Assembly: GCA_943908385.1 (NCBI GenBank)
Contig: CALTTF010000001.1
Span: 15,716-79,715, forward strand
Length of the DNA stretch: 64,000 nt
Direction: 5' to 3'
Source: an uncultured Corynebacterium sp.
GTDB lineage: Bacteria; Actinomycetota; Actinomycetes; Mycobacteriales; Mycobacteriaceae
Below are positions 25,540 to 35,498 of this stretch, one piece after another; positions within the stretch are counted from its first letter, which is position 1; each line of letters begins with the position of its first letter. A model generated the notes under the pieces. That model worked only from the letters and a program-made list of their open reading frames with translations, was not told the DNA's origin and did not search any database. The position numbers and the translations under genes were made by a program.

Positions 25540-26745
25540 GTGTTTTCCACGATCATCCCCCCGAACGCGTCCACCCGAACTCACGAGCTCGACGTGCCGT
25601 GGGATAGATCGAAGCCGGAATTGGGCACCTTCACCCTGTTCGCGCGGGAGCTCTACACAGACCCGAGCCTTCCGCCGCTCCTGTTCCTCCAGGGCGGCCC
25701 GGGTAATCCGGCCCCGCGCCTGATGCAGGGGTGGATCCCCGAGGCACTCAAGCATTACCGTGTTTTTCTTCTCGACGAACGCGGCACGGGCCGCTCCGGA
25801 AAGATCGACAAGGGAACCCCACACCTGATCCGGCCCGAGATCCTCTCCAAACTGCGCTGTCCAGAGGTAGTGCAGGATGCGGAAGACCTCCGCCGTCACC
25901 TCGGATTCGAGACATGGGACGTGCTCGGCAACTCCTTCGGCGCACTCTGCACAGCAAGCTACCTATCCTTTGCCCCAGAAGGAATCGGAAAAGCATTCCT
26001 CACCGGCGCTCTTCCCCACATCGGCTGGACCCCGGACGAGTACAACGAAATAACGTTAGAGAGCGTCGATAAGCGCTGCCAAACCTTTTACGATGCCGTA
26101 CCGTTCGCCGAGGAGAACGTCCGGAAAGTCTGCGCGCACCTGGACAAAACGGAAGAATTCTTGCCGACCGGTGAAAAATTATCCGCCAACCGCTTCCGCT
26201 TCATCGGGGTGGCGTTAGGCGCGGAATTCGGTGTCACCATGCTGGCCAACCTGCTCGAATCGCCGTTCTACGAGCACGAGAATCGCCTGCGCAAGGATTT
26301 CCTCGCGCAGGTCAGCAGCTTCATCAGCACGGAGACCAACCCGCTGTGGCCCGTCGTCCACCAAACGCTGATCGGCTCATCGAAAAACGTCGGAAAAGAC
26401 CGTCTCGAGGCCGACCCCACCTCGGATGCGCCCTACTATTTGCTCGGCAACCATTTCTTCCCGCACCATTTCGCGGAAGATCCCGCCCTCACGCCGTTCA
26501 AATCTGCGGTGGAGGAGATGGAAACATACAGTTTTCCTCCGCTTTTCGACGAAGCCCAGCTCGCACAAAACGAGGTTCCCGCCACCGTCGCCCTCTACGA
26601 TCGCGACATGTTCGTCCCGATCAACCTGGCGAAAGAGGCGGCCTCAAAGATCGGCAACCTCACCGTCTGGACCCACCCCGAGTGGGACCATGATGCAATT
26701 TACAACCATGGAAAAGATTTATTCCGCGCCGTTTTCGAGGCCTAA
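25540..26745 (+). CDS. Alpha/beta hydrolase, proline iminopeptidase-like
   Basis: 401 residues from GTG 25540. The S33 family motifs are present: oxyanion LFLQGGPGNPAP (about 48-59), LLDERGTGRS near 76, and the nucleophile elbow VLGNSFGALC near 128. C-terminal PEWDHDAIYNHG supplies the histidine. The layout matches prolyl aminopeptidases and related esterases. Substrate unknown. Its 3' end overlaps the convergent ribokinase gene by 27 bases. Contains a dispersed 11-mer (26064). Lower GC than most of the window. Confidence 0.85.
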   Translation: MFSTIIPPNASTRTHELDVPWDRSKPELGTFTLFARELYTDPSLPPLLFLQGGPGNPAPRLMQGWIPEALKHYRVFLLDERGTGRSGKIDKGTPHLIRPEILSKLRCPEVVQDAEDLRRHLGFETWDVLGNSFGALCTASYLSFAPEGIGKAFLTGALPHIGWTPDEYNEITLESVDKRCQTFYDAVPFAEENVRKVCAHLDKTEEFLPTGEKLSANRFRFIGVALGAEFGVTMLANLLESPFYEHENRLRKDFLAQVSSFISTETNPLWPVVHQTLIGSSKNVGKDRLEADPTSDAPYYLLGNHFFPHHFAEDPALTPFKSAVEEMETYSFPPLFDEAQLAQNEVPATVALYDRDMFVPINLAKEAASKIGNLTVWTHPEWDHDAIYNHGKDLFRAVFEA

Positions 26746-27606
26746 CTGGGAATAATCCGGGTACGACGGTTGCGCGCCCGGCCGCGTCACGGAAAACGCA
26801 CCAACCCTCGCAGCAAAAATAGCCGCTTCGACGAGCGAGTCGCCCGCCAACAGTCGGTGGCACAGCGCGCCCGTGAACGCGTCCCCCGCCCCCACGGAAT
26901 CGATCGAGGTCACTGAAAGGGAAGGAATTCGCGTGATTCCAGTGCTTTCTCCCACCAACGCCCCGTCCGCGCCCAAAGTGACGACGACCGACGAGAACTC
27001 TTTCAACAATTCCTCCGCACAGACGTCAGGAGACGCTTCTTTTCCGAGCACCAGGTGAGCCTCGTGCTCGTTGACGATCAGGGGATCGGCCTTTCTCAAA
27101 GCATTTCGATCCACATCGATGACCGGCGCCAGATTCACCACGACGCGGCCTTCCGCCAATTCGACTGCCCGCGCAAACCCATCGGCGGGAATCTCTCCCT
27201 GCAGCAAAACAAGGTCCGCGTCCGCAATCAACGCAGCATGCTTATCGACGACACCCGCCCCCACATCCCCGTTCGCCCCCGGCACCACCATGACGGTGTT
27301 CTCTCCGTCCGCTGCCACTGTGATGACCGCCAGACCAGTCGGCTTCGGGGAAAGCTCGACGGCGGAAAGATCCACGCCGGCGTCGATAAGCAAATGCATA
27401 GCTTCCTGCGCGTGCGCATCTTCGCCGACTGCTCCGACGAGGAAAACTTCTGATCCCAAACGCGCGGCCGCGACGGCCTGGTTCGCCCCCTTGCCGCCGG
27501 GCGTGATGCCGCCTCCGCCGCCCAACAGGGTCTCGCCGGGGTGAGGATGGCGCTCAACATTGACGGTCAGGTCGGCGTTGATCGAACCGACAACGACGAT
27601 GCTCAT
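26719..27606 (-). CDS. rbsK: Ribokinase
   Basis: 295 residues. PfkB family: N-terminal VVVGSINADLTVNVERHPHPGETLLG, substrate-binding ITPGGKGANQAVAAARLG, and C-terminal anion hole DSVGAGDAFTGALCHRL with catalytic Asp. Phosphorylates ribose to ribose 5-phosphate. It is the last gene of a regulator-ABC importer unit, which hints that the importer supplies a ribose-containing substrate. Contains two dispersed 11-mers. Its -10 hexamer overlaps the upstream stop codon. Confidence 0.9.
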   Translation of the reverse strand: MSIVVVGSINADLTVNVERHPHPGETLLGGGGGITPGGKGANQAVAAARLGSEVFLVGAVGEDAHAQEAMHLLIDAGVDLSAVELSPKPTGLAVITVAADGENTVMVVPGANGDVGAGVVDKHAALIADADLVLLQGEIPADGFARAVELAEGRVVVNLAPVIDVDRNALRKADPLIVNEHEAHLVLGKEASPDVCAEELLKEFSSVVVTLGADGALVGESTGITRIPSLSVTSIDSVGAGDAFTGALCHRLLAGDSLVEAAIFAARVGAFSVTRPGAQPSYPDYSQLGLENGAE

Positions 27607-27614
27607 GCCTTAAC

Positions 27615-27620
27615 ACCCTA
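27615..27620 (-). promoter_or_regulatory. -10 hexamer TAGGGT for rbsK formed from the upstream TAG stop
   Basis: On the minus strand the stop TAG of the ABC ATPase gene (27620-27618) is the first half of TAGGGT, which ends 8 bases before the rbsK ATG. It suggests a separate leaderless rbsK message. Confidence 0.45.
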
Positions 27621-29012
27621 CGGAATCGCGGCGAGCAATTTCTGCGTGTACTCGTGCTGCGGGTTCGCCCACACCTCTTCCGTGGGCCCCATTTCGACGA
27701 TCTTTCCCTGATACAGCACCGCGATCGTCGGGCAGACTTGGCGGACCACGGACAGGTCGTGCGAGACGAAGATGAGGGTGACGTGGTCGTGGACGACGAG
27801 GTCGTCGATAAGCTCCAGCACTTGCGCGCGCACCGAGACGTCGAGCGCGGAGACCGGTTCGTCCGCGATGAGAATCTCCGGGTGTGGTGCCGCCGCGCGC
27901 GCGATCGAGATGCGCTGCCGCTGTCCGCCGGAAAACTGGCGCGGAAACCTCGAGCCCATTCCCTCAAGTCCGACTTGGGAAAGAACGTCGTCGGCCCGCA
28001 TCTCGTCTGCGCCAGCTTCCCGGATTGAATCGCTAATTTTTCGCCGCGGGTTGAGCGACGAATACGGATCCTGGAAGACCATCTGCAGGCCGCCGTCGAC
28101 GCGCACCGTGCCTGAATCCGGCTCGTTCAGCCCCGAAATGACCCTCAACAGGGACGTCTTTCCCGACCCTGAGCCCCCGACGATGCCGACCCTTTCGCCT
28201 TTGTGGACCGTCAAGCTCACATTGTCCAGCGCCACCGTGTTTCCGCGGCGCCACGTCACGTCCTTCAGCTCGATGATCGGCTCGCCTGTCGTGCGGATGT
28301 CTGCCGGCGGCTTTGGCTTCGACGCCTCTACCAATTGGGCGGTGTACTCAACCAATGGAGCATCCAGATCCGCGTTCTCGTCCACGATCTTTCCGCCCCT
28401 GAGGACGATCACCCGGTCGGTCATCTTCCGGATCACCGCGAGGTCGTGGGTGATGAACAGCAGCGCCATCCCGCGCTCCCGCACCAGCGAATCGAGCAGA
28501 TCCAGGATCTGCCGCTGCACCTCCACGTCCAGCGCGGTCGTCGGCTCGTCGCAAATGAGCAGATCCGGGTCGCCCGCAATCGCGAGAGCGATCAAGACCC
28601 TTTGCCTCTGCCCACCCGAAAGCTCGTGCGGGTAGCTCGACGTGCGTTCGACGCCGACTTCGCGGAGAAGTTCGCGTGCCTTTTCCAGCGAGCAGGCTTC
28701 CGCCACCTGGCGCTCGACCGTCATGAGCGGGTCCAGGGCCGTCATCGGTTCCTGGAAGATCATCCCGACTTTTGTGCCGCGCAGCTTCCTCTTCACCCGC
28801 GGTGACGAATTGATCATGTCGGTGCCATCCAACATGACGGTTCCGCTCGGATGCAGCCTCTCATCCAACAGCCCCATGACCGTCAGCGCGGTCATCGACT
28901 TGCCGGAACCAGATTCGCCGATCAGCCCGAGTCTCTCGCCGGGAGAAATATCGAAAGAGATCCCCTCCAGGATCCCGTCGATGGTCAGATCCTCTATGTG
29001 CACCAGAGTCAT
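27618..29012 (-). CDS. Peptide/nickel-type ABC transporter, two fused ATPase domains
   Basis: 464 residues holding two full nucleotide-binding domains, as in fused DppDF proteins. Domain 1: Walker A GESGSGKSM, signature LSGGQRQR, Walker B LLICDEPTTALD. Domain 2 (from about residue 240): Walker A GGSGSGKTS, signature FSGGQRQR, Walker B ILIADEPVSALD. It powers the two permeases encoded upstream and overlaps the second permease gene by 4 bases. Contains one dispersed 11-mer (27803). Confidence 0.93.
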   Translation of the reverse strand: MTLVHIEDLTIDGILEGISFDISPGERLGLIGESGSGKSMTALTVMGLLDERLHPSGTVMLDGTDMINSSPRVKRKLRGTKVGMIFQEPMTALDPLMTVERQVAEACSLEKARELLREVGVERTSSYPHELSGGQRQRVLIALAIAGDPDLLICDEPTTALDVEVQRQILDLLDSLVRERGMALLFITHDLAVIRKMTDRVIVLRGGKIVDENADLDAPLVEYTAQLVEASKPKPPADIRTTGEPIIELKDVTWRRGNTVALDNVSLTVHKGERVGIVGGSGSGKTSLLRVISGLNEPDSGTVRVDGGLQMVFQDPYSSLNPRRKISDSIREAGADEMRADDVLSQVGLEGMGSRFPRQFSGGQRQRISIARAAAPHPEILIADEPVSALDVSVRAQVLELIDDLVVHDHVTLIFVSHDLSVVRQVCPTIAVLYQGKIVEMGPTEEVWANPQHEYTQKLLAAIP

Positions 29013-29794
29013 CGCGACCTCCTGTCAGCCACAGCATCGCCCAGCAGGTTGAAGCCCAGAACAGTCGCGGCGATGGCCAGGCCCGGCCACAGCGCCAGGT
29101 GCGGGGCAGTGGACAGGTACGCCTGCGCCGACTGCAGCATCCTGCCCCAGGACGCATACGGGGCAGGGGTGCCGAGCCCCAAGAACGACAGCCCCGCCTC
29201 CGCCAGAATCGCCAGCGCCAGCGACACCGACACCTGCACCGCCAATGTCGAGGAAATATTCGGCAACACATGCCGCCACGCAATCAAAAACCCGGGGACC
29301 TTCGAGATCCGCGCCGAGAGCACATAGTCCTGCGCCATCACCTGCAACGTCCCGACACGCGACACCCTCGCAAACCCCGGGATTCCCGCGATGCCGATTG
29401 CCAGCACCACGATCCACATCGAGCCGCCGAACACCGCAGTGAACACGATCGCCAGTAGGAGCGCAGGAAACGCCAGCAGCAGATCATTGGTCCGCATGAT
29501 CAGGCCCTCAATCCAGCCGCGCTTCATGCCGGCAAATACTCCGAGGGGTACACCGATCAACGCGGACAGCGCCACCGATGCAACGGCGACAGTCAGCGTC
29601 GTCCGCGCACCGTCCATCACCCGGCTGAGCACGTCGCGGCCGTACTGGTCCGTGCCCATCAGGTGCGTCAGCGACGATCCCTGCAGCCGCTCGCCCGGCA
29701 CCGCGTGCACCGGATCGAACGGCGTCCACACCATCGCCACAACGGCGGCACAAACAGCAACAGAAACAAGCACCAGGCCGATTATTTTCCTCAT
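29009..29794 (-). CDS. Peptide/nickel-type ABC transporter permease (DppC-like)
   Basis: 261 residues, about six membrane segments. The binding-protein-dependent transport signature lies in GIAGIPGFARVSRVGTLQVMAQDYVLSARI with the EAA-like loop. HLMGTDQYGRDVLSRVMDGARTTL near the N-terminus is typical of DppC. Overlaps both neighbours by 4 bases (ATGA), so translation is coupled. Confidence 0.92.
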   Translation of the reverse strand: MRKIIGLVLVSVAVCAAVVAMVWTPFDPVHAVPGERLQGSSLTHLMGTDQYGRDVLSRVMDGARTTLTVAVASVALSALIGVPLGVFAGMKRGWIEGLIMRTNDLLLAFPALLLAIVFTAVFGGSMWIVVLAIGIAGIPGFARVSRVGTLQVMAQDYVLSARISKVPGFLIAWRHVLPNISSTLAVQVSVSLALAILAEAGLSFLGLGTPAPYASWGRMLQSAQAYLSTAPHLALWPGLAIAATVLGFNLLGDAVADRRSR

Positions 29795-30723
29795 GCTTTC
29801 CTCCTCAGCCGCGGGTCGATGAACCGGTACAGAACATCCACCATCAGCGTCACGGCCAGGGTGAACACCACGAGCAGCATCATGAGGGTCTGCACCGTGG
29901 TGAGGTCGCGGGTCGCCACAGCGTCGAGCAGCATCGAGCCAATCCCCGGCAGCGCGAACACCTTCTCAATCACCACCGCGCCGACGATCAGCGTGGTGAA
30001 CTGCAGTCCGGTGACTGTCAAGACTGGCAAGAGTGCATTGCGCAAAGCGTGGCGGTACAGAGCTTGTCTCGTCGATAAGCCGACTGCCCTCGCGGTGCGC
30101 ACGTAGTCCTTGTCCAATTCCTCGTTGACGGCGCTGCGCACATACCGCGTGAGGATCGCGGCCTGGACGAGCGACAGAGAAACCACCGGAAGCACGAGAT
30201 GCGCCAGGAAATCCCAGAATCCCGCATTCGGCGGCACCCACCCATTGGCGGGCAACCACCCCAGCCAGACGGAAAACACGGCCACCGCCAAAATGCCGAC
30301 TAAGAAACTCGGAACTGCGATACCCACTTGCGTCAAGGAGGACACGACTGCCGTATCCAGTTTTCCGCGGCGCCTGACCAGATACGTGCCCAACGGCACC
30401 GCGATCGCCATCGACAGGACCATGGCGCTCACCGTGAGGATCAGCGAGACCTGCATGCGGTCGACGACCAGGGGAGTGATGTCCTGCTTGCTGGTCAACG
30501 AGGTCCCGAAATTGCCCGTGAGCATGCCGCCGACCCAGTCGACATACTGCTGGAAAAGCGGCTTATCCGTGCCCAGCTGGTTCGCCAGCTTCGCCACGTC
30601 CGCGTCGGTCGCGGTCACGCCCAAGGCGATCCGCGCCGGGTCGCCGGGAACAGCCCGCAGCAACAGGAAAATGATGATGCTCGCAGCGAAGAGCATGGAG
30701 AAAAACCGGATGAGTGCCTTCAC
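29791..30723 (-). CDS. Peptide/nickel-type ABC transporter permease (DppB-like)
   Basis: 310 residues, about six membrane segments. [15 protein letters not shown] near the N-terminus and [25 protein letters not shown] (EAA loop) are DppB signatures. Forms the channel with the DppC-like protein. Overlaps the binding-protein gene by 4 bases. One dispersed 11-mer (30070). Confidence 0.92.
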   Translation of the reverse strand: MKALIRFFSMLFAASIIIFLLLRAVPGDPARIALGVTATDADVAKLANQLGTDKPLFQQYVDWVGGMLTGNFGTSLTSKQDITPLVVDRMQVSLILTVSAMVLSMAIAVPLGTYLVRRRGKLDTAVVSSLTQVGIAVPSFLVGILAVAVFSVWLGWLPANGWVPPNAGFWDFLAHLVLPVVSLSLVQAAILTRYVRSAVNEELDKDYVRTARAVGLSTRQALYRHALRNALLPVLTVTGLQFTTLIVGAVVIEKVFALPGIGSMLLDAVATRDLTTVQTLMMLLVVFTLAVTLMVDVLYRFIDPRLRRKA

Positions 30724-32198
30724 CGCTTGGTCACCTCCGACAGGTCGATCCCGTCGGTGACCACAGTCGGATCCACGCCTTCCACACCGGGTGCCGTGAC
30801 GACAATACTGGGCAAATTCGCCAGCGTGACAGCGCCCGCGTCATTCATGATCGAATCGACAGCGTCCTTCATGTACTCCACATTCTCTTCCGGCGTCCCG
30901 GCGTCAGCATTCGCGAAATCTCCTCGCACAGCTTCAGAGTCGAACCCGAGGTAATACTCGGGAGAAAACAGTTGCTGCATATCGCGCGGCTCAACGTGGG
31001 CGATCAGCGACGACTGGTAGTCCGCCTGCTGGAGCACCTGGTTCAGCCACACCGCGGGGAATTCCACGGTCTCCAGCTTCACGTCGAAGCCGACGTCCTT
31101 CAGCTGCGAGAAAATCAGCTCCGCCGCATCTTGCGCGTAGGGAAGTGACGGCACGGTGATCACCACTTCCGGAGACTTCCCGCGCAGCAATTCGCGCGAT
31201 TTCTCCGGGTCGAACGGAAAATAGTCTTTCCCGGTGAACCACGGATCGCTCGGGGAGACGGGAGCACCGCCGGTGTCGGTCGCTAATCCATTCCACACGA
31301 CGTCGTTGAGCGCATCCCGGTCAATCGCGTAGGCGACCGCGCGACGAACGTCCGGGTCATCGAAGGGAGAACGCCGGTTATTCAAACTCAGCAGCACCTC
31401 GCCGTTCGTCGTGCCGACGTCGACGCCAAACTCCCCGGGAAGCGTCTCCAGCAATTCCGGTGCCTGCAGGCCCCACAGAACATCGACGTCGCCGACACGT
31501 AGGGCATTCACAGAAGAAACAGCGTCCGAAAAATAGCGGATCGCAGCGTCCTGCCGCGCAGGTTCGCCCCAATAATCCTCGCGCGCATCGAAAGAAATGG
31601 ACTCGCCGAGCGCGAAACGGTCGACCACGTACGGCCCGGTCCCCACAGGATCGGTCGCCAGCTTATCGACGCCTCCCGGCGCCATCATCGCCCCCGTCAA
31701 CGTCCCCATGGACCACAGCCAACTATTGGATGGAGACTCCAATGTCACCTTCAGTGTCAGCGGATCGAGAACCTCGACGTCCGTGACCGGATCCATCTGA
31801 GTGGCAAGGCCGTTCGTCCACTCATTCCGCACATAAGCGATAGAAAATGCGGCAGTATCCGCGTTGAATTTCTCCCCGTTAGAGAAGGTCACGCCATCTT
31901 TGAGGTGGAAAGTATACTCAGTGCGGTCCTCGCTCACATCCCAGCTTTCGGCGAGGAGGGGTTGGGGCGTACCGGTGTCGTCGATAAGCACGAGCGTCTC
32001 GTAGACGTTGTTCATGAGCGCCTGCGGGATGGCGGCACCGCCCGTGGTGGTGAAGTCGAGCGAGGCGGGCGCGGAGGTGGTGCCCACGACGACGCTGTCC
32101 GGTTCGATGCGGCCCACGTTCGACGCCGTGCTGCCGGCGGAACACGCAGACAGGGAAACCACCGCAAGTGCCGCTACCACGGCGCCTCTTGCTCTCAT
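30720..32198 (-). CDS. Substrate-binding lipoprotein of the peptide-type ABC transporter (SBP family 5)
   Basis: 492 residues from ATG 32198. Lipoprotein signal [22 protein letters not shown] with lipobox LSAC. The family-5 signature is in [21 protein letters not shown]. Family members bind peptides, nickel, or sugars. Contains two dispersed 11-mers (31662, 31979). The ATG at 32198 is preferred to the upstream in-frame start at 32234, because the signal peptide begins there and a -10 hexamer precedes it. Confidence 0.9.
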   Translation of the reverse strand: MRARGAVVAALAVVSLSACSAGSTASNVGRIEPDSVVVGTTSAPASLDFTTTGGAAIPQALMNNVYETLVLIDDTGTPQPLLAESWDVSEDRTEYTFHLKDGVTFSNGEKFNADTAAFSIAYVRNEWTNGLATQMDPVTDVEVLDPLTLKVTLESPSNSWLWSMGTLTGAMMAPGGVDKLATDPVGTGPYVVDRFALGESISFDAREDYWGEPARQDAAIRYFSDAVSSVNALRVGDVDVLWGLQAPELLETLPGEFGVDVGTTNGEVLLSLNNRRSPFDDPDVRRAVAYAIDRDALNDVVWNGLATDTGGAPVSPSDPWFTGKDYFPFDPEKSRELLRGKSPEVVITVPSLPYAQDAAELIFSQLKDVGFDVKLETVEFPAVWLNQVLQQADYQSSLIAHVEPRDMQQLFSPEYYLGFDSEAVRGDFANADAGTPEENVEYMKDAVDSIMNDAGAVTLANLPSIVVTAPGVEGVDPTVVTDGIDLSEVTKR

Positions 32199-32205
32199 GA
32201 GCAAA

Positions 32206-32211
32206 AGGCTA
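32206..32211 (-). promoter_or_regulatory. -10 hexamer TAGCCT for the binding-protein gene formed from the gntR stop
   Basis: On the minus strand the TAG stop of the regulator gene (32211-32209) starts TAGCCT, which ends 7 bases before ATG 32198. A separate leaderless message for the transporter is plausible. Confidence 0.45.
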
Positions 32212-32961
32212 TTCTTGCGCTGCGGTGATCTCAAACCTCAGCGGAATGGATGCACCCCGCACGCTGCTCAATTCGACCTTGACGACATCGCCGCGGTAGA
32301 TATTCTCCGCGTACTCGACGGGCTCGCCCTGGAAGGTGAAAGCCCGCATCTCCAACTTCCACACCGGCTCTCCTTCGCCGATATTCAGCAGCTCTGCTTG
32401 CTGAGCAGTCGCCGTGGAGACCTGTGCGGTGCGCGATGCGTTGTCGATGACCACGCCTCCGTCGAAAAGCTGGTTGTGCAAAGCCTCGGCTCCCGGTTCC
32501 AACGTCAAGAAACGCTCGCCGATCTTGAATGGAAACACGAGCCTCTCAATGAGCACGGGTCTTTCGTTCGCCGTGCGGACCCGGACGATTTCGACGACCG
32601 GGTCATTGACCTTGAGGTTCAGCAGCTCTGCGATCGTCTCCGTTGCTGGCTCGCGGGCGACGCGGAGAATTCTTTCCCCTGCTTTTTGATGTGCTTCCTC
32701 GAGGAGGGACGTGGTGGAGATCAACGCGTCGAAGCTGTTGACCTTCGGTGCTTCCAGCACGAGCGAGCGCCGGCCGCGCCCGGAAGAAATGAGCCCGTCG
32801 CCGCGTAGTGCTGCGACCGCTTGGCGCACCGGGCCGCGCGAAGTGTCGAATTTCTCACAGAGCTCAGCTTCGGAAGGGAGCGGGTCGCCGGGGACGAGGA
32901 CGCCGTCATTTATCAGGCCGCGAAGGTACTCCGCGATCTCCTCGTGTTGCTGCCGTGCCAT
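32209..32961 (-). CDS. GntR family regulator with UTRA ligand domain
   Basis: 250 residues from ATG 32961 (GCGGAGAATC ribosome site). Winged helix at about 5-70 ([42 protein letters not shown]) and a UTRA effector-binding domain (about 90-245, with [21 protein letters not shown]). HutC-subfamily regulators bind sugars, amino acids or their phosphates. As first gene of the unit it probably controls the transporter and rbsK; the ligand may be a sugar phosphate. The 90-base AT-rich stretch upstream (32962-33051) is its likely promoter and operator. Confidence 0.9.
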   Translation of the reverse strand: MARQQHEEIAEYLRGLINDGVLVPGDPLPSEAELCEKFDTSRGPVRQAVAALRGDGLISSGRGRRSLVLEAPKVNSFDALISTTSLLEEAHQKAGERILRVAREPATETIAELLNLKVNDPVVEIVRVRTANERPVLIERLVFPFKIGERFLTLEPGAEALHNQLFDGGVVIDNASRTAQVSTATAQQAELLNIGEGEPVWKLEMRAFTFQGEPVEYAENIYRGDVVKVELSSVRGASIPLRFEITAAQE

Positions 32962-33051
32962 GGCGATTCTCCGCGTTCTCAAGTTCTCAATACTCTTTGA
33001 AGAGATTACAGCGCTTGAGATGGAAACGAAATTTAAAATGCATAGGTATAG

Positions 33052-34029
33052 CTACATAAGTTTCGCCGTGATATCCATCGAATGCAGCACTTCTTCGTGT
33101 GTCGGTGCCTGGAAAGAGATCATCAATTCATCGGCCTGTGAATGCTGTGCAAAACCCTCCAAATATTCGCCGACTTGCTCGCCCGTTCCTTGCGCGGTGT
33201 AGCGCAGCATGCCCACGATTTGCTGGCCCTGCGGGGAATTCATTACCGCGTCCAACTGGTCCTCGGTCAGCGTCCGCCCCTGGCGTCCGAGGAATGCCTT
33301 CACGCGTGCCCGCCTCACAAGCTCCGACTGGCGCGCAGCGTCCGCCTCGCTGTCTGCCGCCGTCACGTTCACTGCAGCGATCACGTACGGCTCGCTGCAG
33401 TAGTCGGACGGCTGGAAATTCTCGCGGTAGTACGTCGTCGCCTCCTCCAAATGCGTCGGCGCGAAGTGGGAGGCAAAAGAGTAGGGAAGACCTAATTTTG
33501 CCGCCAACGTAGCCCCGAACATCGAGGACCCGAGGATGTAGAGTGGCACATTCGTTCCCGCCCCCGGCACCGCCGTCACCCCGGGGACGACCGGTTCGCC
33601 GGCGAGGTAGCCCTGCAGCTCCAGCACGTCGTTCGGGAAACTCTCGGCTGCCCGGGGATCCCTTCTCAGCGCCCGTCCCAACGTGTTCTGGTCCGTTCCC
33701 GGGGCGCGCCCCAAACCGAGGTCGATCCGGTCCGGGTGCAGCTCCGCCAGGGTGCCGAACTGTTCCGCGATCACATACGGGGAGTGGTTGGGAAGCATGA
33801 CGCCGCCAGCGCCGAGACGGATTGTCTCGGTCTTGGCGGCGATATGGGCAATGAGCACCGCCGGCGACGACGACGCGATCGACGGCATGTTGTGGTGCTC
33901 GGAGTACCAGACGCGGCCGTACCCCAGCTTCTCCGCCGTCTGTGCCAGCTCCACGGAGCGTTCCATAGACTGTCCGGGGGTCTCATCCTCGCGGACGGTG
34001 CAGAAATCGAGCAGGGACAGCGGGGTCAT
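33052..34029 (-). CDS. LLM-class flavin-dependent oxidoreductase (luciferase-like)
   Basis: 325 residues, ribosome site AGGAAGG. Begins LSLLDFCTVREDETPGQSMERSVELAQTAE and has GYGRVWYSEHHNMPSIASSSP and RIDLGLGRAPGTD, typical of the YhbW/alkanal monooxygenase-like group that binds FMN or F420. Substrate unknown. It lies beside brnQ as in C. glutamicum, on the same strand and 68 bases downstream of it. Confidence 0.88.
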   Translation of the reverse strand: MTPLSLLDFCTVREDETPGQSMERSVELAQTAEKLGYGRVWYSEHHNMPSIASSSPAVLIAHIAAKTETIRLGAGGVMLPNHSPYVIAEQFGTLAELHPDRIDLGLGRAPGTDQNTLGRALRRDPRAAESFPNDVLELQGYLAGEPVVPGVTAVPGAGTNVPLYILGSSMFGATLAAKLGLPYSFASHFAPTHLEEATTYYRENFQPSDYCSEPYVIAAVNVTAADSEADAARQSELVRRARVKAFLGRQGRTLTEDQLDAVMNSPQGQQIVGMLRYTAQGTGEQVGEYLEGFAQHSQADELMISFQAPTHEEVLHSMDITAKLM

Positions 34030-34097
34030 TGTGGGCCTTCCTGTTGGGATCGTCTTTCAGTCAACCCCAACGCGGAAGGCGGCCGCTTTATTTCTTG

Positions 34098-35498
34098 TTA
34101 TGCGTTGTGGGCTTCGGCCTCTTCGATCGTCTCGCCGTCGACCGTCACCTGGGTGCCGATCTCCAGCGGGGCATGAGGCTTAGCGACGTCAATAGCCGCA
34201 CCGATCACGAAAGCCACCGCCGTCGGCAGCATCCAGCCGAGGTCGTTAGCCTGCAGCGGCGACCAGTCGACGATCCGGGACAGCGCATCGGTGGCCCATC
34301 CCAGCGAGATGAAGGTGGTGACGAGCGACCAGACAACTGCGACCCAGATCGGCAGGAAGAAGCCCCAGCGCAGACGCGTGCGGCGGTGGAACAGCGGCTC
34401 GACCAGGGTGACGAAGATCAGGGCGATCGCCGGCGGGTAGAGGAAGCCGACGACCGGGCCGGCAATCGAGATCACGAAGTCCAGGCCCTGCGTCGCCATG
34501 ATCGCCGACGCAACAGCAAAGGTGATGGCCCACGCGCGGTACGAGCCGGCGAACTGCTGGGAGAAGTACTCGCCCGTGGAGGTGATCAGGCCGATCGCCG
34601 TGGTCATGCAGGCGAGAACGACGATCAGGGCGAAGACGGTCTGGCCGGGGCGGCCCATGAGCTGCAACGACGCGTCGGCAAGCAAAGGCGCGCCCGAGTC
34701 GTACTGAAGTGCGTCCGGCATCGCGCGGCCGATCAGCCCGAGGCCGAGGTAGATCAGGGCGAGCAGAATGCTTGCGCCCAGACCCGCGAGGATCGTGCCG
34801 CGGACCAGCGGCTTGCCTTCGGCAAACCCCTTATTGCGCAGCGACGCAATGACGACGATGGAGAATGCGAGAGCAGCGATCGAGTCCATGGTCAGGTAGC
34901 CCTCGAGAACGCCCGCCGGGTACGCGTTCGTCGCAAAGTCCTCGCTCGGCGTGTAGTGCTGGTTCGTCATCGTGAAGATCGCCATGCCGATCATGACGAC
35001 GAGCAGCGTCACCAGTGCCGGTGTGAGGAATTTGCCCAGCGTGTCGGTGATGCGCGTCGGGTTCCAGGAGAGCGCGAGGGCGATTCCGAAGAACACGATG
35101 TTGAAGATCACCTTGCTGACCGTGCTGTCCCAACCGAGCACAGGGGTCACCGCCACCTCGAAAGACACGGCGCCGGTGCGCGGGAGCGCGTAGAACGCGC
35201 CGATGGAGAGGTAGGCGAGGACCGGGAAAGCAACGCCGAAAATCGTGCCGGCGCGCTGCGCGAGGTCGCGGACGTTCGAGCCCGACAGCGCAATCGCGAC
35301 CACCGCGAGCACGGGCAGCAACGCACCCGTGGTGAGGAAGCCGAGGATCGCCGGCCAGAAGTTTTCGCCCGCCTGAACAGCGAGCATGGGCGGGAAGATG
35401 AGGTTTCCGGCGCCGAAGAACATCGAGAACAGCGCGAGCGCCGTGATCACGATCGCGCTTGTCGACGTCTTCTTGCCGCTCGAAACAGCAGTAGACAT
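34098..35498 (-). CDS. brnQ: Branched-chain amino acid:sodium symporter
   Basis: 466 residues with about twelve membrane segments. LIVCS family signature ALALFSMFFGAGNLIFPPMLAVQAG near the N-terminus; GRAMPDALQYDSGAPL and GLDFVISIAGPVVGFLYPPAIALIF further on. Takes up leucine, isoleucine and valine. Ribosome site GGGAGG. Monocistronic or paired with the oxidoreductase downstream. Confidence 0.94.
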   Translation of the reverse strand: MSTAVSSGKKTSTSAIVITALALFSMFFGAGNLIFPPMLAVQAGENFWPAILGFLTTGALLPVLAVVAIALSGSNVRDLAQRAGTIFGVAFPVLAYLSIGAFYALPRTGAVSFEVAVTPVLGWDSTVSKVIFNIVFFGIALALSWNPTRITDTLGKFLTPALVTLLVVMIGMAIFTMTNQHYTPSEDFATNAYPAGVLEGYLTMDSIAALAFSIVVIASLRNKGFAEGKPLVRGTILAGLGASILLALIYLGLGLIGRAMPDALQYDSGAPLLADASLQLMGRPGQTVFALIVVLACMTTAIGLITSTGEYFSQQFAGSYRAWAITFAVASAIMATQGLDFVISIAGPVVGFLYPPAIALIFVTLVEPLFHRRTRLRWGFFLPIWVAVVWSLVTTFISLGWATDALSRIVDWSPLQANDLGWMLPTAVAFVIGAAIDVAKPHAPLEIGTQVTVDGETIEEAEAHNA

